A DNA stretch of 62,134 bases, from positions 1-62,134 of the forward strand of contig JAJYPD010000009.1 of assembly GCA_021795715.1 (NCBI GenBank), in the 5' to 3' direction. The notes under the pieces are model-generated. The model saw only the letters and a list, made by a program, of their open reading frames with translations, did not search any database and was not told the DNA's origin. Shown in pieces: positions 17,762 to 27,844 of the stretch; position 1 is the stretch's first letter; each line of letters begins with the position of its first letter. The DNA comes from Pseudomonadota bacterium. Its GTDB lineage: Bacteria > Pseudomonadota > Gammaproteobacteria > Acidiferrobacterales > Acidiferrobacteraceae. Made by a program: the position numbers and the translations under genes.

Positions 17762-20700
17762 CAGCGCAGGTCCGCCCGCCGCTTGATCACCGGCTTGCTC
17801 CAGGGCCCGTCGATGATGTAGGTCATGCGCGTTCCCTCGGTGATTTCCCGGGCGAAAAGCTTCTGCATGACCAGCACGGCCGCACCGGCGATCGGCCCGC
17901 CCAGGAGCCCGGAGGCGAGCGTCAGGTTGTTTTGCAGGTGGGGGTCGACTTCGACGGTCAGATTGAAGGTCTGCGCCACCAGGTTGGCGCGCCCCTTGAT
18001 GCTGACGTTGGCGCTCGGCCCGTGCACCTCGATCGCCGGTGTGATCGCGCGGCCGTTTTCGACATAGACCTTGCCGTTGATCTGGCCGAAGGCAAAGCCC
18101 CGGCCGAACAGGCTGCTGAAATCGAGCGTCAGATAGCGGGTGATCGAATCGACGTTGAAGATGCCAAGAAGCTTGCCCGCGCCTTCGTTGACATTGAGAA
18201 AGCGGCCATTGTGCACCACGAACTGCAATCTCGCCTCCAGCGCCTTCAAGGCAAACTGCGTGGGATCGCCCGGCCAGTTGAGACCGGCATACAGATCGAC
18301 GCGCCCGCCGGCCACCTGGTGCGGATAACCCCAGGCCGTCAGCGTGTGGCCGAGATTGGCGGCCTTGAGGTGCACGGAGAATGTCGACTCCTGTTGCCCC
18401 CCGTGGAGGGTCCACCGGCCATGACCGGAAAGCACGGCCTGCGGCTGGGTCAGACGGATTTCATCGACCAAAAAACCGTCGGGAAAGGGCTCCCCGACCA
18501 GAACAGCGCGGCCAAACCGCCGCCGGCCGATGCGCAGATGATCGGTTTCGAAGTCCACGCGCGGCAGCTGACGCGGATCCAGCAGGGCGTGGCCGGCGGC
18601 GGCCGGCGAATCGAGGGGCGGAATGCGCAGGTCGCTCAAGGCCAGCTGCAAAACAGGCCGGGGGCCACCCAAAAACACACCGGCCCCCTGCGCATCCGGA
18701 CCCGCCAGGCGTGCCAGCCAGCGCGTGCCCATGTGCACGAAATTCGCATGGACGTCACGAAAGAGCCGTCCCCCCAGCGCCAAAGACCCCACATGAACCG
18801 TCACCGCGCGGATCGGCAGGCCGGCTGTCGCGGCCTGGGGCGTCGGCATCAAGCCCGACAACGCCTTGATGAAATGCACCCATGGCCCGGTATCGATATA
18901 CCCGCTTTCGATCGCGACATTCAGCCCGCGGCCAAGCTGGGCAGGCGGCCGGGTCCGGCCGATGCCAAGCCAGCCGCGTGCCGACCCCTTGGCCGGCCGC
19001 ACGTACCGAAGACCCGCATGGCGCGGCAGCACCACCGTCAGCGCCTCGCCGCGTGCGTTACCGACCGCGCGCACATACGCCATGAGCGGCATGCCAGGCG
19101 CCTTCCCCACCGGGTAGGGAACCCGCAGGTCGGCATCCTTGAGATTGGCCTCGGCGGCCACCAGGAATCGTCCGTTGCGCCGGTCGACGGCGTGGATGCG
19201 CCAGGGCACACGGCCGCTGACATAGGTCGAGAAGGGTCCCAGGGCCTGCTGCAGGCCGTGTGGGCGCGCCTCGCCCGTTGCCATGGTCGTGACCGCGCCC
19301 TGATTTTCCGAAAGGCTAACGCGCATTGGGCCGCCGAACGCCTGCCCGCTCACCTGACCCTTGGTCGGGCCCCGCTGATCGAATCCCAGTCTTCCGGTCA
19401 GATCGGTGATGTGGACGATACCCTGGCGCCAGGGATAGGCGAAGGTGTCGTGCTCAAAGAGCAGGTTCCCGCCCAGCGTGATCGGTCCGTTTTGCCCAAA
19501 CGGGATGTACAGACCGAGCGTCATCCGGCTCTCGCCGGCGGCCTGCGACGGCTGCGGCAGATAGACCGACTGCGGCCCCAGATGGCGGCCGATGACGCGC
19601 AAGAGCGCCGGCCATGACCCTTGGCTGTGGACGACGACCGCCGCCGTGCCGGCCCTCGATCCCATATTGTCGACGCGCACGGCGACCTTCGGCAAAGTCA
19701 GATCACCAAGGTGCGCGCGGCCAGTCACGGTCAGCGTGGCATTGTGCGCCCGCACCGTCGCATGGATCGCCGTCGCAGACGGCCACGACGGCAGAAACTG
19801 GTAGCGGCCATCCTGCACCCGCAGATCCGCCGTGAAAAGACCCTGCCCGTGCCGAAAAGGAAACTGATCGAGCGGTCCCTTCAGGACGACGTCCCCGCTT
19901 TGAACCGTGCCCCCCTGCAAGGTTTGTATCAACCAGGTGCGCGTCTGCCGCGACAGCCCGGAAAGAAATTCCCGTACCATGGGGCGGATGCGCACATCCT
20001 GCACCCGGGCGTGGATCAGGACTTGGGGGCTTTGTCCGGTGATCGCCACGACACTCGCCGCGCCCCCGGCCCGGCCGACCCGGGTCACCACATGAAAATG
20101 CGTCACCTCCACCGAATAGCCGTTGGTGGCGCGCGTCCACAGGATGGCTGCGGTGGCGCGGCGGATCTGGAACGGCCCGCGCAGGGGCGCCGGCGCGAAG
20201 GCGCGGCCGTGCCAGTCCAGAATCATCAAGCGCCCCCCGCCGGTCTGCGCGCGCAGCGCACCCGCCAGGTGATCGAAATGCAAGGGCCGGCGCGGATCGT
20301 CCATACCGACGGCAAAAAACCGCGTGCGCACGTGATACTGCGGATGCGCCCCGGTCGTGAAGCGCAGGCGGAAATGCGCCAGTTTGCCGTGCGGCCTCAT
20401 CGCCACCACCCGCATCACGCGCCGCGGCAGGCCGCGGATGCGGGTCAGGGCATAGCGGACCTGCGTCAAGTCGAGCGCGCCGGCCGACAGGCTCCAGGCG
20501 CCGGCCTGGCGGCTTAGGTAAAAGGTGGCTGTCTGCCATCTCCGTCCCGCAACCGTGGCCGCCACATCCCCGGCATAGAACCGAAAGCCATGCCTTGTCC
20601 GCACATAGCTGAAACGCGCCTTCACACCGGGAATGACCAGGGTGCGGGTGGCCGCCCCGCCGGGCAATACCGCCTGCGTCAGATGTCCCTGCCCGCTCAG

Positions 20701-21498
20701 GAAGCGCAAATCGGAACCATGCCAGACCGTCCAGAGCCGCCCGCTGAAGCGGCCGCGCAAAGGGGTGGGCACGAGCGCCGACAGCGCAGGCAGCCTGCCC
20801 AGACGCAGGGTCTGCGCATCGACCCCCACCGCCCCATGCCAGACACCATCCCGCAAGGCGGCGTGGGTTATCTGGAGCGTCACCGCGCAATGCGCACACA
20901 CGCCCGGCACCTGCGCCGCGACCCGCGCCGTCGCCGTGCGAAACCCAAGCTCCCAGCTGGCATCGAGATGGCGCAGCGTGGGCTGGGCGCCATTGAGCAG
21001 GCGGACGGCCAGTGTGCCGTGACGAATGGCAAGCGCTTCCCGGCCAAGCAGGAACGGCCGCCACGGCAACGCCCCCCGGCCTTTTGGCAAGCCGGCGACC
21101 CGCACGCCCGTGGCCGTCTGCACGATGGCGGCCTGCGGTCCGACGAGTGTCACCCGTACCGGCCAGGCGCGGCCGCCAAAGAGCGCAAGCCAAGACAGCC
21201 GCACCCGCACGGATTGCGCCGAAATCGCGTTCACACCGATCAGGACATGGCGCAGTTCGACGCCCGGAGACCAGCCGATCAACACCTTCGCCGAACGGAT
21301 CTGCACGGGCGCCCCGATCTGCCGGGTGGCCGCGGCCTGCAGCCGTGGCAACAGACCCTGCAGGATGGGCGTCAGCCACAAAGGGGCCGTCACGAGCGCA
21401 AGGGCCGCAAGCGTGGTGGCGGCGGCAAGCACCGCCAGCGCGGCGCGTACGGGCGCGCTGCGGGCCTTCCACCATCGATAGGGCTGCCTGACTGTCAT
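17761..21498 (-). CDS. yhdP: AsmA-like envelope protein YhdP
   Basis: 1245-residue inner-membrane-anchored protein of the YhdP/AsmA group, which in E. coli forms long periplasmic grooves moving phospholipid to the outer membrane with TamB and YdbH. One N-terminal membrane helix (about 18-45, VRAALAVLAAATTLAALALV) is followed by a very long beta-rich periplasmic region. The C-terminal DUF3971/AsmA-like part includes FNLTVEVDPHL and a last amphipathic segment. Length is close to the E. coli protein (1266). It lies 55 bases after rng, matching the E. coli order rng-yhdP-tldD. Confidence 0.93.
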   Translation of the reverse strand: MTVRQPYRWWKARSAPVRAALAVLAAATTLAALALVTAPLWLTPILQGLLPRLQAAATRQIGAPVQIRSAKVLIGWSPGVELRHVLIGVNAISAQSVRVRLSWLALFGGRAWPVRVTLVGPQAAIVQTATGVRVAGLPKGRGALPWRPFLLGREALAIRHGTLAVRLLNGAQPTLRHLDASWELGFRTATARVAAQVPGVCAHCAVTLQITHAALRDGVWHGAVGVDAQTLRLGRLPALSALVPTPLRGRFSGRLWTVWHGSDLRFLSGQGHLTQAVLPGGAATRTLVIPGVKARFSYVRTRHGFRFYAGDVAATVAGRRWQTATFYLSRQAGAWSLSAGALDLTQVRYALTRIRGLPRRVMRVVAMRPHGKLAHFRLRFTTGAHPQYHVRTRFFAVGMDDPRRPLHFDHLAGALRAQTGGGRLMILDWHGRAFAPAPLRGPFQIRRATAAILWTRATNGYSVEVTHFHVVTRVGRAGGAASVVAITGQSPQVLIHARVQDVRIRPMVREFLSGLSRQTRTWLIQTLQGGTVQSGDVVLKGPLDQFPFRHGQGLFTADLRVQDGRYQFLPSWPSATAIHATVRAHNATLTVTGRAHLGDLTLPKVAVRVDNMGSRAGTAAVVVHSQGSWPALLRVIGRHLGPQSVYLPQPSQAAGESRMTLGLYIPFGQNGPITLGGNLLFEHDTFAYPWRQGIVHITDLTGRLGFDQRGPTKGQVSGQAFGGPMRVSLSENQGAVTTMATGEARPHGLQQALGPFSTYVSGRVPWRIHAVDRRNGRFLVAAEANLKDADLRVPYPVGKAPGMPLMAYVRAVGNARGEALTVVLPRHAGLRYVRPAKGSARGWLGIGRTRPPAQLGRGLNVAIESGYIDTGPWVHFIKALSGLMPTPQAATAGLPIRAVTVHVGSLALGGRLFRDVHANFVHMGTRWLARLAGPDAQGAGVFLGGPRPVLQLALSDLRIPPLDSPAAAGHALLDPRQLPRVDFETDHLRIGRRRFGRAVLVGEPFPDGFLVDEIRLTQPQAVLSGHGRWTLHGGQQESTFSVHLKAANLGHTLTAWGYPHQVAGGRVDLYAGLNWPGDPTQFALKALEARLQFVVHNGRFLNVNEGAGKLLGIFNVDSITRYLTLDFSSLFGRGFAFGQINGKVYVENGRAITPAIEVHGPSANVSIKGRANLVAQTFNLTVEVDPHLQNNLTLASGLLGGPIAGAAVLVMQKLFAREITEGTRMTYIIDGPWSKPVIKRRADLR

Positions 21499-21553
21499 GA
21501 TGATATTGTGCCCGGTCCATGGCGCCGCGCGGCACAGGCTGTGCGTCGGCGCA

Positions 21554-22993
21554 CTAAATCAGAACGACGTCGAACTGCTCCTGGTTGTAGGACGGCTCGA
21601 CCTGCAGATGTATGGGCTTGCCGATGAATTCCTGCAGCCGCGAAAGCGCCGTCGCCTGGTCCCCCAGGAAACAGTCGACCACCATCTGCGATGCCACCAC
21701 CAGATATTGGTCGGTGCCAAATTGCCGGGCCTCGCGCAGGATCTCCCGGAAGATCTCATAACAGACGGTCTCGGCGGTCTTCAGCACACCCCGGCCCTTG
21801 CATGTGGGGCAGGGTTCACACAAAAGCCGTTCAAGACTCTCGCGCGTCCTCTTGCGCGTGATTTCCACAAGCCCAAGGGGCGACATCTCCGTCACGAACA
21901 CCTTGACACGATCCTTCGCGAGCGCGCGCTCGAGCGCCCGCAGCACCTGGCGCCTGTGTTCGCTGTCGGCCATGTCGATGAAGTCGATGATGATCATCCC
22001 GCCAAGATTGCGCAGACGCAACTGCCGGGCAATCGCCTGTGCCGCCTCGAGATTGGTCTTAAACAGCGTCTCCTCGAGGTTGCGCCTGCCGACATACGTT
22101 CCGGTATTCACATCGATGGTTGTCATGGCCTCCGTCTGGTCGATGACGAGATAACCGCCCGACTTCAGGGCCACCTTGGCTTCGAGCGCGCGCTTGATCT
22201 CGTCTTCGACCGAATAGAGATCGAATATCGGCCGCTCGCCCGGATAGTACTCGATGCGGGGGGCGACATCCGGCACGAACTCAGCGGCAAACTCGACCGC
22301 CTTGTGAAACGTCTCCCGGGAATCGATGCGGACCTTCTCCACATTGTCCTTGACGAGGTCACGCATGGTGCGTAAAGCCAGTGACAGGTCCTCGTGGATG
22401 AGCGAGGCCGGTTTGGCGGCACTGAGCCTGTCGCTCGCAAACCGCCACAGCTTGCGCAGATAGGCCACGTCCTTCTGGATTTCCTCCTCGGTCACGCGAT
22501 CGGCCATCGTGCGCAGGATGAATCCGCCGCCCTCGTCACCCATGGCCGCGCGGACCAGGGCGCGCAGCCGCTCCCGCTCCTGGTCGTCCTCGATTTTTTG
22601 CGAGATGCCGATGTGTTCGCTCATCGGCATGTAGACGAGATAGCGGGCCGGCAGCGTGATCTGGGTCGTCAGCCGCGCGCCCTTGCTGCCGATCGCGTCC
22701 TTGATGACCTGCACGGTCATCTCCTGACCCTCCTGCAGCAGACTCTCTATGGTCACGCCATGGCCTTCGACACGCATGTCGGACAACTGCAAAAAGGCCG
22801 CCCGCTCCAGCCCGATATCGACGAAGGCCGCCTGCATGCCGGGCAAGAGCCGTGACACACGGCCCTTGTATATGTTACCCACGAGCCCCCGGTGGCTCGC
22901 GCGCTCGATGTGGACCTCCTGGAGAACGCCGTTCTCGACCACCGCCACCCGCGTCTCCTGCGGTGTCACATTAATCAACAATTCTTCGCTCAC
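21554..22993 (-). CDS. rng: Ribonuclease G
   Basis: 479-residue endoribonuclease of the RNase E/G family that matures the 16S rRNA 5' end. It starts with GTG at 22991-22993 inside a GTGA overlap with the maf stop. The S1 domain (about 35-125) contains GNIYKGRVSRLLPGMQAAFVD. The DNase I-like domain has metal-binding IDVNTG and IDFID. The zinc-link motif CEPCPTCKGRG is intact. No long C-terminal tail is present, so this is RNase G rather than RNase E. Confidence 0.96.
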   Translation of the reverse strand: MSEELLINVTPQETRVAVVENGVLQEVHIERASHRGLVGNIYKGRVSRLLPGMQAAFVDIGLERAAFLQLSDMRVEGHGVTIESLLQEGQEMTVQVIKDAIGSKGARLTTQITLPARYLVYMPMSEHIGISQKIEDDQERERLRALVRAAMGDEGGGFILRTMADRVTEEEIQKDVAYLRKLWRFASDRLSAAKPASLIHEDLSLALRTMRDLVKDNVEKVRIDSRETFHKAVEFAAEFVPDVAPRIEYYPGERPIFDLYSVEDEIKRALEAKVALKSGGYLVIDQTEAMTTIDVNTGTYVGRRNLEETLFKTNLEAAQAIARQLRLRNLGGMIIIDFIDMADSEHRRQVLRALERALAKDRVKVFVTEMSPLGLVEITRKRTRESLERLLCEPCPTCKGRGVLKTAETVCYEIFREILREARQFGTDQYLVVASQMVVDCFLGDQATALSRLQEFIGKPIHLQVEPSYNQEQFDVVLI

Positions 22994-23562
22994 AACAGGC
23001 CCTCGGCGCTCAACAACTCACCCAATTCATACAGCGGCAGCCCCATGACGCCGGAATAGCTTCCCTCGAGCCGGCGTATGAAGAGCGCCGCCCGCCCCTG
23101 AATGGCATAGCCCCCGGCCTTGCCAAGCGGCTCTCCGGTGCGGCAGTACGCATCGATCTGCGCGTCGCTCAAATACTTGAATGTCACGCGACTGGCGCAA
23201 AGCGCCTCGCACAGACGCCCCTCGACATCCAGGCAAAGCGCCGTGAAGACCTCATGTTCGCGCCCTGACAGGCGCTGCAACAGGGCGCGCGCATCAGTCT
23301 CCGTATCGGGCTTGTGCAAGACCTCGTCGCCCAAAAGCACGATCGTGTCGGCAGCCAAAACCGGATGGGCGGGGCTTTGGCGCGCGCGCACCCCGCTGCG
23401 GCCGGCGGCGCATTTTTCCCGCGCCATCCTCCGGACATAGGCAAGGCCCGGCTCCACCGGATGAGGGCGCTCGTCGATATGGGGCTCGATGACCGTAAAA
23501 TCGATGCCGGCCTGTTTCAACAAGGCGGCGCGGCGTGGGGAACTCGATGCGAGATAGATCAT
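22990..23562 (-). CDS. Maf nucleotide pyrophosphatase
   Basis: 190-residue Maf/YhdE-type enzyme that hydrolyses dTTP/UTP and related non-canonical nucleotides. It shows the N-terminal LASSSPRRAALLKQAG motif, the central ADTIVLLGDEVLHKP loop with the catalytic Asp, and KAGGYAIQG. Overlaps of 4 bases with rlmH and rng couple it to both. In E. coli the same gene lies directly upstream of rng. Confidence 0.95.
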   Translation of the reverse strand: MIYLASSSPRRAALLKQAGIDFTVIEPHIDERPHPVEPGLAYVRRMAREKCAAGRSGVRARQSPAHPVLAADTIVLLGDEVLHKPDTETDARALLQRLSGREHEVFTALCLDVEGRLCEALCASRVTFKYLSDAQIDAYCRTGEPLGKAGGYAIQGRAALFIRRLEGSYSGVMGLPLYELGELLSAEGLL

Positions 23563-24032
23563 TCTTGGGCGCGGTGATAGGGTTTGTCGGTAAGCGTCGC
23601 AAAGGCCCGGTAAAGCTGTTCGGCCACGAACACACGCACCAGGGCATGCGGCAAGGTGAGCGGCGACAGCGACCAGGAGTCATTGGCCCGCTCGTGACAG
23701 GCGGCGGGCAACCCTTCGGCGCCGCCGATGACGAACGTCACCCGCGACGCGCGCAACCAGGATCCGAGATCCTGCGCCAGCGCCTCGCTTGAGCGCATGC
23801 GGCCGCGCACGTCGAGCGTGACCACAAAGGCCTCTTCGGGAATGACGCCGAGGATGCGTTCGCCCTCCTCCCGCCGCAGGCGGTTGAGATCGGCACCCCG
23901 GGTGCGGTGACCGGCCGGTATTTCCGTGAGTTCCAGCCTGTAAGGTCCCGTCAAGCGGCGCGCATACTCCGCATAGCCCGCCGTCACCCAGGCGGGCACG
24001 CGCGTGCCGACCGCCACCAGCCGCATAGCCAT
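23559..24032 (-). CDS. rlmH: 23S rRNA pseudouridine-1915 methyltransferase RlmH
   Basis: 157-residue SPOUT methyltransferase that N3-methylates pseudouridine 1915 in 23S rRNA helix 69. The start ATG at 24030-24032 overlaps the rsfS stop and gives MAMRLVAVGTRVPAW, aligning with E. coli RlmH (155 residues). The SAM-binding knot shows FVIGGAEGLP and the C-terminal LSPLTLPHALVRVFVAEQLYRA is conserved. It follows rsfS as in most bacteria. Confidence 0.96.
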   Translation of the reverse strand: MAMRLVAVGTRVPAWVTAGYAEYARRLTGPYRLELTEIPAGHRTRGADLNRLRREEGERILGVIPEEAFVVTLDVRGRMRSSEALAQDLGSWLRASRVTFVIGGAEGLPAACHERANDSWSLSPLTLPHALVRVFVAEQLYRAFATLTDKPYHRAQE

Positions 24033-24391
24033 CAGGAGCCGGGCAGCGCCTCGCGCCGCGTCTCGTCGGTGCGGCCGAACTCCTCCGACCACAGCTTTTC
24101 CAGCGCATAAAAGGCGCGCGTCTTCGGGTGCATGACATGGACGATCACATCACTTAAATCGACCAGAACCCATTCACCCGTATCCGCCCCCTCCACGCCC
24201 TGTGCACGGTAGCCCCGGCTGCGCATCTCGTCGTCCAGCCTGCGGGCGATGGAGGATACATGCCGGGTCGAGGTTCCGCTGGCCACCACCATGGTGTCTG
24301 CGATCGTGGTCAGCGCGCGCACATCGAGCACGGTAATGTCCTCGGCCTTGGCCTGATCCAGAATATCCCGTATCCATTCCAATTTCGTCAT
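24032..24391 (-). CDS. rsfS: Ribosomal silencing factor RsfS
   Basis: 119-residue protein that binds L14 and blocks subunit joining under starvation. It contains the family signature DTMVVASGTSTRHVSSIA and GEWVLVDLSDVIVHVMHP. The ATG at 24389-24391 shares one base with the nadD stop; a TTG three bases earlier is the less likely start. It is coupled to rlmH downstream. Confidence 0.95.
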   Translation of the reverse strand: MTKLEWIRDILDQAKAEDITVLDVRALTTIADTMVVASGTSTRHVSSIARRLDDEMRSRGYRAQGVEGADTGEWVLVDLSDVIVHVMHPKTRAFYALEKLWSEEFGRTDETRREALPGS

Positions 24392-25038
24392 CAATCATTT
24401 CCCCGGTACAAACCGTGTTGTGCGATGTATTCCGGCACCCCTGCCGGCAACCATCCCGGCGGCGCCGGACCATGCCGCAGCGCCTGCCTCAGCACCGTGG
24501 CCGATTCGGGCCGGTTCAGCGTGGTCACCAGCACCGCCAGGCCGTGATCCGCGCCGGCAAGCGCGGCAGGCGGCGCCAGCCGCGGACGCACCCACGACGG
24601 CAGGGGTCCGGTGAAACCGGGCCGCCTGACGATGACCAGATGCGCCATGCCGATCAGCTGGCGCCACCGATGCCAGCCCGGCAGTCCCAAAAACGCGTCC
24701 ATACCGAGAATCAGCGCCAGCGGCTGCCGGTAATGGCGCCGCAGCGCCAGCAGCGTATCGGCCGTATACGAGGGACCCACGCGCCCGTACTCGGTCTCAT
24801 CGACTGCGAATTGCGGATGGCCGCGCAGCGCCAGCTTGACCATTTCCAGCCGGTGCCCCGCCGCCGCCATGGGCGCGACCCGATGCGGCGGACGCACCGC
24901 CGGCACGAAGAGGATCCGCGCAAGCGGCAGCACACGCATCAGCTCCTGCGCAATCGCCAGGTGGCCGCAGTGAATGGGGTCGAAGGTGCCACCGAAGACC
25001 CCGATGAGGGGTGCCTTGCTAACCGCGGATATGCCCAT
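24391..25038 (-). CDS. nadD: Nicotinate-nucleotide adenylyltransferase NadD
   Basis: 215-residue enzyme adenylating nicotinate mononucleotide in NAD synthesis. The nucleotidyltransferase motif [12 protein letters not shown] is near residue 16, and the family segment [17 protein letters not shown] is conserved. The start is the ATG at 25036-25038 (a GTG one codon earlier is possible), within the last 20 bases of proA. A second NAD gene, nadA with its regulator nrtR, occurs at 45.1-46.8 kb. Confidence 0.95.
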   Translation of the reverse strand: MGISAVSKAPLIGVFGGTFDPIHCGHLAIAQELMRVLPLARILFVPAVRPPHRVAPMAAAGHRLEMVKLALRGHPQFAVDETEYGRVGPSYTADTLLALRRHYRQPLALILGMDAFLGLPGWHRWRQLIGMAHLVIVRRPGFTGPLPSWVRPRLAPPAALAGADHGLAVLVTTLNRPESATVLRQALRHGPAPPGWLPAGVPEYIAQHGLYRGND

Positions 25039-26299
25039 CACCCCAGACGATGAATTTTTGCGTGGTCAGACCCTCGAGACCGACCGGCCCGCGCGCATGA
25101 AATTTGTCGGTGCTGATGCCGATTTCGGCCCCCAGCCCGTATTCGTACCCATCGGCGAAGCGGGTCGATGCGTTGACCATCACCGAGGAGGCGTCGACTT
25201 CGCGCAGAAACGTCTGTGCCGCACCCCAATCCTCGGTCACGATCGCGTCCGTATGGCGTGATCCATACCGGGCAATGTGCGCCAGCGCCTCCTCGATGCC
25301 ATCGACGACGCGAATCGACAAAATCGGTGCGAGATACTCTGTTTCCCAGTCGGCTTGCGCAGCCGGCAAGGCCGATGGGACCAGCGCGCATGTCAGCGCA
25401 CAGCCGCGCAGTTCAACGCCGTGGCGCCCGTAAGCCTCGGCAAGCGGCGGCAGCAGCTCGGCCGCCCGGCTCTTTGCGACCAGCAGCGTCTCCATGGTGT
25501 TGCAGGTGCCATAGCGCTGGGTCTTGGCATTGATGGCGATCGCCATCGCTTTGGCGGCATCCGCGCGGTCGTCGATGTACACATGACAGACCCCGTGCAG
25601 ATGCTTCAGTACGGGCATGCGCGCATGACGGCCGACGAGCTCGACCAGGCCCTTGCCGCCACGCGGAATCAACAGATCAATGACATCGTTCATCTGCAGA
25701 AGTTCCATCACCGCGGCGCGATCCGTGGTGTCGACGAGCGTCACGGCGCCTTTGGGCAAGCCCGCCTCCTGCAAGGCGGCCTGCAGAACATCGGCAATGG
25801 CCTGGTTGGAACGGAGCGATTCCGAGCCGCCGCGCAGGATACAGGCGTTGCCTGCCTTCAGGCACAGGCTGGCCGCGTCGGCGGTGACGTTCGGCCGCGA
25901 CTCGTAGATGATGGCGATGACACCCAAAGGCACGCGCATGCGTCCGACGCGGATACCGGAAGGCCGGCTGGTCATGCCGGTGATCTCGCCGACCGGATCC
26001 GGCAGGCGCGCCACCTCGCGCAATCCCGCAGCCATTTGCGCGATGCGGGATTGCGTCAGCGTCAGGCGATCCAGCGCCGCCTCGTCGAGACCCGCCGCGC
26101 GCGCCGCCTCCACGTCTGCCGCGTTGACCTCGAGCAGGCGAGGGGTCTGCGCCTCGAGGCGGCCGGCGGCCATCTCCAGGGCATCGTTCTTGACCTTCGT
26201 CGGGGCGCGCGCCATCCCGGCTGCCGCCGCGCGGGCGGCCTGCCCCTGCGCCCGCAGACGCGCGCCTATTTCACCACCTGCCGTATCCGCCACTTTCAT
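25019..26299 (-). CDS. proA: Gamma-glutamyl phosphate reductase ProA
   Basis: 426-residue NADPH-dependent reductase making glutamate semialdehyde for proline. The start at 26297-26299 is set by GGAGGGGA directly upstream and overlaps the holA stop by 4 bases. The catalytic Cys is in [11 protein letters not shown], and the ALDH-fold segments [22 protein letters not shown] and [19 protein letters not shown] are typical. It is inserted between holA and nadD, and proB is not in the window. Confidence 0.96.
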   Translation of the reverse strand: MKVADTAGGEIGARLRAQGQAARAAAAGMARAPTKVKNDALEMAAGRLEAQTPRLLEVNAADVEAARAAGLDEAALDRLTLTQSRIAQMAAGLREVARLPDPVGEITGMTSRPSGIRVGRMRVPLGVIAIIYESRPNVTADAASLCLKAGNACILRGGSESLRSNQAIADVLQAALQEAGLPKGAVTLVDTTDRAAVMELLQMNDVIDLLIPRGGKGLVELVGRHARMPVLKHLHGVCHVYIDDRADAAKAMAIAINAKTQRYGTCNTMETLLVAKSRAAELLPPLAEAYGRHGVELRGCALTCALVPSALPAAQADWETEYLAPILSIRVVDGIEEALAHIARYGSRHTDAIVTEDWGAAQTFLREVDASSVMVNASTRFADGYEYGLGAEIGISTDKFHARGPVGLEGLTTQKFIVWGDGHIRG

Positions 26300-27291
26300 T
26301 CCCCTCCCCCGAGACGCAACCCTGCCAGCTGCAAGGCGATGCGCCTGGTCATCAGCCACGCATCCCCTGTCGCACGCCCCTTGTTGACCCGATCCAGCAG
26401 GGCACACTGCCGCAGCAGTCCCGTCAGCTGCGCCCGCGTCATCCGCCGCAGCGCCGCATCCAGCAGGGCCTGCCGTGCCGGCCAGACCCGTTCGCGCCGC
26501 CACAGATCCTGCAGGGCACGCCGGTCACGCACGCCCGATGCGCGCGCCAGAAGACGCAGTTCACGGGCCAGCGCCCACGTCATGAGTATCGGGTCTCGAC
26601 CCTCGGTCTGCAAGCGACGGGCACAGCGGTCGACACCGCGCACGTCCCCTTTGAGCGCGCAATCGGTCAGGGCAAAAACGTCGAAGCGGGATTCATCGCT
26701 CAAGACCTCCTGGGCCGCCGCCGCATCGACATGGGGCAAAAGCGCCAGGCGCTGGATGGCCTGCCAGGCCGCCGCGAGATTGCCCTCGGTGTAATAGGCC
26801 ACCGCCGTCGCCACCTCCGGGTCACGGATGCCCGCCGCCGCCAGCCGCGCCCGGACCCAGACGGCGAACGCCGCGCCGTCTGGCACCACCACACTGACGA
26901 CATGTCCCTTGGCCGCGGCCGCCTCGACCCATTCGGTCTGCTGGGCGGCGCGATCGAGCGCAGGCGTTGTCACCACAAGGAGGGTATCGGCCCCCAGCAC
27001 CGGCAGCGTGGCCTTCAGTTCCCGCGCCAGACCCTCGCGGCTGTCCGCCCTCAGTTCATACAAGGTGCGGGACGCAAACAGCGATGGTGATCCCATCTCC
27101 TCGCGAAATGCCGGCCAGGAAAATCCGCTCTCCAGCGTGAAGCGGCGCCGTTCCGTAAAGCCACCGGCCTGCGCGGCGGCGGCGATGAGCCCCACCGCCT
27201 CGCCGACAAGAAAGGGCTCGTCGCCAGCCACCAGATAAAACGGCCGCAGAGGCTCCAGGTGGGCGGCGAGATCCTCTCCCTTAATGCGCAT
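26296..27291 (-). CDS. holA: DNA polymerase III delta subunit HolA
   Basis: 331-residue clamp-loader subunit that opens the beta clamp. The ATG at 27289-27291 gives [12 protein letters not shown], aligning with the family start; a TTG four codons earlier is an alternative. It shows the N-terminal [15 protein letters not shown] segment, the AAA-like fold and C-terminal collar helices. It overlaps lptE by 11 bases and proA by 4, in the conserved order leuS-lptE-holA. Confidence 0.93.
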   Translation of the reverse strand: MRIKGEDLAAHLEPLRPFYLVAGDEPFLVGEAVGLIAAAAQAGGFTERRRFTLESGFSWPAFREEMGSPSLFASRTLYELRADSREGLARELKATLPVLGADTLLVVTTPALDRAAQQTEWVEAAAAKGHVVSVVVPDGAAFAVWVRARLAAAGIRDPEVATAVAYYTEGNLAAAWQAIQRLALLPHVDAAAAQEVLSDESRFDVFALTDCALKGDVRGVDRCARRLQTEGRDPILMTWALARELRLLARASGVRDRRALQDLWRRERVWPARQALLDAALRRMTRAQLTGLLRQCALLDRVNKGRATGDAWLMTRRIALQLAGLRLGGGE

Positions 27292-27844
27292 GACGGGTCG
27301 CAAAAGGCGCAGGCGGCAGCGGAACTTCCGGGGATGATGGCGCCGGATGGTGGCGAAACGCGATCAGGCGCGCGACGATCTGCCGGGCCGCCGAACGCCG
27401 CATGCGGTTTTCGAGATACCGCTCCTCCCGCGCCATGGCCAGGATATTCAGCGGGTTCAGATTATATTCACGCTGCACGCGCGCGACCCCCGGTCCGAGC
27501 AAAGTCCGGCCCTGGGCATTTTTGAGAACGAATGATACCGAGTAATCGAGCAAATAAGCGGCCGCACCGCCGTTGCTGTTGATGGTGACGACCACCGGCA
27601 CGAGCGTCTCATTCAGGAGCTCGACCGTCGGCAGCGGGGCTTTTCCCGGCAACACAGTGGCCCCGTGATCCTGCAGCATCCGGCTCACGACCAGCACGAT
27701 CTGCGGATAACGCAGGCCGCTGCCGGGCATGGTGACATGCAAAGCAGCAAAACGGGCCGGCACGCGGTCCTCGCGCGCCGTGCGCAGATGAAAGCCGCAT
27801 CCCGCCAGGACCAGCATCACGACGATGGCGGCGAGCGTCCGCAT
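27281..27844 (-). CDS. lptE: LPS assembly lipoprotein LptE
   Basis: 187-residue outer-membrane lipoprotein that plugs LptD and helps insert LPS. Lipobox LAGC near residues 13-16 gives Cys16 as the lipidated residue, followed by GFHLR, the usual LptE opening. The Pro/His-rich tail after residue 165 is a local feature. It directly abuts leuS (no gap) and overlaps holA. Together with lptCAB and kdsCD it completes much of the LPS export set in this window. Confidence 0.93.
   Translation of the reverse strand: MRTLAAIVVMLVLAGCGFHLRTAREDRVPARFAALHVTMPGSGLRYPQIVLVVSRMLQDHGATVLPGKAPLPTVELLNETLVPVVVTINSNGGAAAYLLDYSVSFVLKNAQGRTLLGPGVARVQREYNLNPLNILAMAREERYLENRMRRSAARQIVARLIAFRHHPAPSSPEVPLPPAPFATRHAH

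Noticed and set aside
17659-19617. Long plus-strand open frame (652 codons) inside yhdP
   Set aside because: Antisense shadow of a G+C-rich gene: Arg/Pro/Gln/His-rich, no family pattern, while yhdP on the other strand is convincing.
19703-21535. Long minus-strand open frame (610 codons) overlapping yhdP in another frame
   Set aside because: Low-complexity Arg/Gly/Ala product with no motif; it is the out-of-frame shadow of yhdP.
25277-26794. Plus-strand open frame of 505 codons opposite proA and holA
   Set aside because: Composition is that of an antisense frame; both genes on the minus strand have clear motifs.
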